Below, piece after piece: positions 60,893 through 64,000 of a stretch of 64,000 bases of DNA; the first letter of the stretch is position 1; each line of letters opens with the position of its first letter. The DNA is taken from the NCBI GenBank assembly GCA_963848335.1, contig CAWKDD010000001.1, positions 1,674,001 through 1,738,000 of the forward strand, read 5' to 3'. The notes below the pieces were generated by a model that saw nothing but the letters and a program-made list of their open reading frames with translations, did no database searches and was not told the origin of the DNA. The DNA is from Chersky-840 sp963848335. GTDB lineage: Bacteria > Actinomycetota > Acidimicrobiia > Acidimicrobiales > UBA8190. Made by a program: the position numbers and the translations under genes.

Positions 60893-63172
60893 GTGGCCCC
60901 CGACGACGTTCTCGAGGCCACCGTGTCGGACCTGCAGGCCGAGGCGCGTGCCGTTCGGGCCCAGGTGCACGGGAACCGGGTGACGTACTCGCCCAAGGTC
61001 TTCATCCCCCTCACCATGCTGTGTCGCGACCGGTGCGGCTACTGCACCTTCGCCAAACCACCGGCCCGGGTCCGGTCCCCGTACCTGTCGCCCGAGGAGG
61101 TGCTGGCCGTGGCCCGCGCCGGCGCGGCGGCGGGCTGTCACGAGGCCCTGTTCACCTTGGGCGAAGCACCCGAGCAGCGCTACCCCGCGGCGCGCGCCTG
61201 GCTCGACGAGCGCGGGTACGGCTCGACGGTCGCCTACCTGGCCGCCATGTGCGCGCTGGTGCGCGACGAAACGGGCCTGCTCCCCCACGCCAACGCCGGT
61301 GCGCTCGGCGGCGACGACCTCTCCCTGCTGCGGCCCGTCTCCGCCAGCCAGGGCATGATGCTCGAGTCGCTCGACCCCGACCTGGCCTGTCACCGGGGCG
61401 CACCCGACAAGACCCCCGAGCGCCGGCTGTCCACCCTGCACGCGGCGGGGGCGCTGGCCATCCCCTTCACGACCGGCGTGCTCGTGGGGATCGGCGAATC
61501 ACGCGCCGAACGGGTCCGGACCCTGGGCGCCATCGCCGACGCGCACCGCCTCCACGGACACGTCCAGGAGGTGATCGTCCAGAACTTCCTCCCCAAGCCG
61601 GGGACGGCCATGCACGACCACCCGCCGTGCCCGCCTGACGAGCTGTGGTGGACCGTGGCCGTGGCCCGGCTCCTGCTCCCACCCGAGGTGCACGTCCAGG
61701 CTCCCCCCAACCTGTCCGACGACCTGGGCCCGCTCCTGGCCTCGGGGCTCGACGACTGGGGCGGGGTCTCCCCCGTCACCGCCGACCACGTGAACCCCGA
61801 GCGCGCCTGGCCGGCGGTGGAGCTGCTGCGCCAGGCGACCGAGGCCGCCGGGCTCACACTGGCCGCCCGCCTCACCGTCTATCCCGAGTACGCGCTGGCA
61901 CCGGAACGCTGGCTCGACCCGGCCATGCGGTTCCCCGTCCTCGACCGCCTCGACGCCGAGGGGCTGGGCCGCGAGGACTCGTGGTGCTCCGGAGGCGTCG
62001 AGCCCCCGCCCGCGCTCGTAGGAGCCGCTTCCGGCGCCGCTGCGCGGCGCAGCGCGCCCGACGGTGCCGTGGCCGAGGTGCTGGCCGGAGTGGGCCTGGG
62101 CCAGGAGGTCGGCGAGGACGAGATCGTCACGCTGTTCTCGGCCCGGGGCCCCGAGGTGCGGGCCGTGGCCGACGTCGCCGACGAGTTGCGCCGCCACGAG
62201 GTCGGTGACGTGGTCACCTGGGTGGCGAACCGCAACATCAACTACACCAACGTGTGCACCTTCAAGTGCCGGTTCTGTGCGTTCTCCAAGGGCCCGCTGT
62301 CGCTCAACCTGCGCGGCGCCCCCTATCTGCTCGAGCTCGGCGACATCACCGAGAGGGTCGCCGAGGCCGAAGCGGCCGGTGCCACCGAGGTGTGCCTGCA
62401 AGGCGGCATCCACCCCCGGTTCGACGGCGACTACTACCTCGAGGTGATCCGGGCCGTGCGAGAGGCGTCGGACCACATCCACATCCACGGGTTCACCGCG
62501 CTCGAAGTGACCGAAGGGGCCCGCCGCCTCGGCGAGCCGCTCGTCGAGTACCTGAGCCGGCTCAAAGAGGCCGGTCTGGCCACGCTGCCCGGCACCGCGG
62601 CCGAGATCCTCGACGACGAGGTTCGCGCCGTGCTCTGCCCCGACAAGATCAACACCGAACAGTGGCTCGAAGCCCACCGGGCCGCGCACAGCATCGGGCT
62701 CCGGTCCAATGTCACCATCATGTTCGGCTCCGTGGAACGTCCCCGCTCGTGGGCCCGCCATCTGGTGCGGACCCGGGCCCTGCAACGCGAGACGGGCGGC
62801 TTCACCGAATTCGTCCCCCTGCCCTTCGTGCACATGGCCGCTCCCATCTACCTGCAGCACAAGGCGCGTCGGGGACCGACGTTCCGCGAGACGCTCCTGA
62901 TGCACGCCGTGGGCCGGATCGCCTACCGGGGCTCCATCCCCAACATCCAGACGAGCTGGGTCAAGATGGGCGCGGCCGGCGCCCTCCAGGCCCTGCAGGC
63001 CGGAGTCAACGACCTGGGGGGCACGCTCATGGACGAGAACATCTCGCGCGCCGCGGGAGCCAGCCACGGTCAGCTCATGGACGAGGACGGGTTCCGATCC
63101 CTGGTGGAACCGCTGGGCCGGCGCCTCGAGCAGCGCACCACGCTCTACGGCCGCGTGCCCGCCCCCTGCTGA
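60893..63172 (+). CDS. fbiC: Bifunctional FO synthase (CofG-CofH fusion, FbiC)
   Basis: 759 residues. Two radical-SAM domains: CofG at the N-terminus with CRDRCGYCTF (Cys-x3-Cys-x2-Cys, about 43-51), and CofH at the C-terminus with CTFKCRFCAF (about 454-462). It builds the deazaflavin chromophore FO of coenzyme F420 from tyrosine and a ribityl-uracil. The fused form is typical of actinobacteria. It shows that the cell makes F420. The downstream LOG-family gene follows after 10 bp. Confidence 0.95.
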   Translation: MAPDDVLEATVSDLQAEARAVRAQVHGNRVTYSPKVFIPLTMLCRDRCGYCTFAKPPARVRSPYLSPEEVLAVARAGAAAGCHEALFTLGEAPEQRYPAARAWLDERGYGSTVAYLAAMCALVRDETGLLPHANAGALGGDDLSLLRPVSASQGMMLESLDPDLACHRGAPDKTPERRLSTLHAAGALAIPFTTGVLVGIGESRAERVRTLGAIADAHRLHGHVQEVIVQNFLPKPGTAMHDHPPCPPDELWWTVAVARLLLPPEVHVQAPPNLSDDLGPLLASGLDDWGGVSPVTADHVNPERAWPAVELLRQATEAAGLTLAARLTVYPEYALAPERWLDPAMRFPVLDRLDAEGLGREDSWCSGGVEPPPALVGAASGAAARRSAPDGAVAEVLAGVGLGQEVGEDEIVTLFSARGPEVRAVADVADELRRHEVGDVVTWVANRNINYTNVCTFKCRFCAFSKGPLSLNLRGAPYLLELGDITERVAEAEAAGATEVCLQGGIHPRFDGDYYLEVIRAVREASDHIHIHGFTALEVTEGARRLGEPLVEYLSRLKEAGLATLPGTAAEILDDEVRAVLCPDKINTEQWLEAHRAAHSIGLRSNVTIMFGSVERPRSWARHLVRTRALQRETGGFTEFVPLPFVHMAAPIYLQHKARRGPTFRETLLMHAVGRIAYRGSIPNIQTSWVKMGAAGALQALQAGVNDLGGTLMDENISRAAGASHGQLMDEDGFRSLVEPLGRRLEQRTTLYGRVPAPC

Positions 63173-63182
63173 GGTGCACGAC

Positions 63183-64000
63183 GTGAGCGGCCCGGGTCCC
63201 GACGACGGCACCGAGGGCGGGAGCCGCACGCCGGGGGCCACGGAAGACGACCTGCGCGCCGTCGAACCGGCCGAGGGGATCGGCGTGGGTGGCACCGACC
63301 TGGTGCCACCGCTGGCGGCGGACAGCGCCGGGCTCGAGAGCGTCACCCCCGCCGAGCGCCTCGACCCGGGCGAGCAGAACCTCGTCGACGAGTTGTTGGA
63401 CTCGGTGGGCGTCGTCCAGCGACGCGACCTGTACCGGTCGATCATCGGCACCGTGGTCCACCTGGCCGAAGAGCGCACCGACCCGCTCGACCTGAAGCTG
63501 GCCCGCGCCGCCATGGCCGAGATGGCCGAGGCGTTCCGCGTGTTCCGGCCCTTCCGCCAGGAGCAGAAGGTGACGTTCTTCGGTTCGGCCCGCACCCTTC
63601 CCGACGACCCGCTGTACCTCCAGGCCAGCCGCCTGGCCCAGCGCATGGCCAGCCACGGCTGGATGGTCGTCACCGGTGCCGGTCCCGGCATCATGGCCGC
63701 GGCCATGCAGGGCGCGGGCCGGGAACGCTCCTTGGGGGTCAACATCCGGCTCCCCCACGAGCAGGGGGCCAACGAGTTCATCGCCCAGGATCCCAAGCTG
63801 GTGGAGATGCGGTACTTCTTCACCCGCAAGCTCATGCTCATCAAGGAGTCCGACGGATACGCAGTGCTCCCCGGCGGGTTCGGCACCCTCGACGAAGCCT
63901 TCGAGCTCCTCACGCTGTTGCAGACGGGCAAGGCCCAACCGGCTCCGTTGGTGTTGCTCGACATCCCCGGGGGCACCTACTGGAAGGGATGGCAGGACTT
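63183..64000 (+). CDS. LOG-family (Rossmann-like) protein, 3' end outside window
   Basis: About 272 codons are visible and the frame is open to the window edge. An acidic N-terminal part of 110 residues precedes the LOG/TIGR00730 fold: KVTFFGSARTLPDDPLYLQA, VVTGAGPGIMAAAMQGAGRE and the signature YAVLPGGFGTLDEAFE. LOG proteins release free cytokinin-like bases from nucleotides or act on other nucleotides. The GTG at 63183 has GAGG 8 nt upstream; a GTG at 63174 is an alternative. It is probably in the same operon as the FO synthase. Confidence 0.85.
   Translation, partial: MSGPGPDDGTEGGSRTPGATEDDLRAVEPAEGIGVGGTDLVPPLAADSAGLESVTPAERLDPGEQNLVDELLDSVGVVQRRDLYRSIIGTVVHLAEERTDPLDLKLARAAMAEMAEAFRVFRPFRQEQKVTFFGSARTLPDDPLYLQASRLAQRMASHGWMVVTGAGPGIMAAAMQGAGRERSLGVNIRLPHEQGANEFIAQDPKLVEMRYFFTRKLMLIKESDGYAVLPGGFGTLDEAFELLTLLQTGKAQPAPLVLLDIPGGTYWKGWQD

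Noticed and set aside
1..64000. tRNA, rRNA genes and CRISPR arrays
   Set aside because: I looked for T-arm consensus sequences, ribosomal core motifs and regularly spaced repeats and saw none. The only tandem repeats are short and inside coding ends.

Overview
This 64 kb window is high-GC chromosomal DNA from an actinobacterium, most likely of the Acidimicrobiia. The basis is the complete Pup-proteasome locus (arc, dop, pup, prcB, prcA, pafA), a fused CofG-CofH F420 enzyme, DUF4193, DUF3618/holin-like envelope genes, a split glycine decarboxylase (gcvPA/gcvPB), many GTG starts, and many promoters that place a TANNNT -10 box only 6-9 nt before the start codon (leaderless transcripts). The class assignment is an inference.

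Layout. 0-8 kb: end of a YfhO-like membrane protein, an HtrA-type protease, a HAD phosphatase, and two divergent paralogous O-acyltransferases with SGNH domains. 8-14 kb: an ATP-grasp / alpha-E / transglutaminase cluster (ATP-grasp gene frameshifted), then a YdcF protein, a zinc alcohol dehydrogenase and a cupin. 14-18.6 kb: assimilatory APS reductase behind a structured leader, a CHASE-PAS-GGDEF-EAL protein, and a gamma-carbonic-anhydrase-like protein. 18.6-24 kb: a MerR regulator with a 27-bp operator-like dyad, a nuclease-like protein, and gcvT-gcvPA-gcvPB. 24-31 kb: a luciferase-like oxidoreductase, two XRE regulators, a lipoprotein, an active ClpP, a ClpP homologue lacking all three catalytic residues, a dif (XerCD) site at 28734-28761, a dienelactone hydrolase, small membrane proteins and a decayed insertion sequence. 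Three copies of one 18-bp operator flank dif. 31-38 kb: an LmbE-type deacetylase, a DinB protein, a second HtrA protease, an unknown charged protein, a NUDIX hydrolase and three consecutive frameshifted genes. 38-44 kb: a long ThyX-like protein, a Ski2-like helicase, tatC, a TatA/B protein and lepB. 44-53 kb: pafA, the proteasome core, pup (ending Gly-Gly-Glu), dop, arc, a ferredoxin, trmI and three small envelope genes. 53-64 kb: a thioesterase and nagA on a shared palindromic promoter, a FIST protein, tkt-tal-zwf, the fused FO synthase, and the start of a LOG-family gene.

How it works together. The proteasome genes supply protein tagging, unfolding and degradation, and trmI sits beside them as in mycobacteria. 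Tkt, Tal and Zwf give pentose-phosphate flux and NADPH. The FO synthase makes the F420 chromophore, which the luciferase-like oxidoreductase at 24-25 kb might use. The dif site places the window at the replication terminus. Four otherwise recognisable genes carry single-base frameshifts, three of them within 1.4 kb, so base-call errors should be excluded before calling them pseudogenes. No tRNA, rRNA or CRISPR array was seen.
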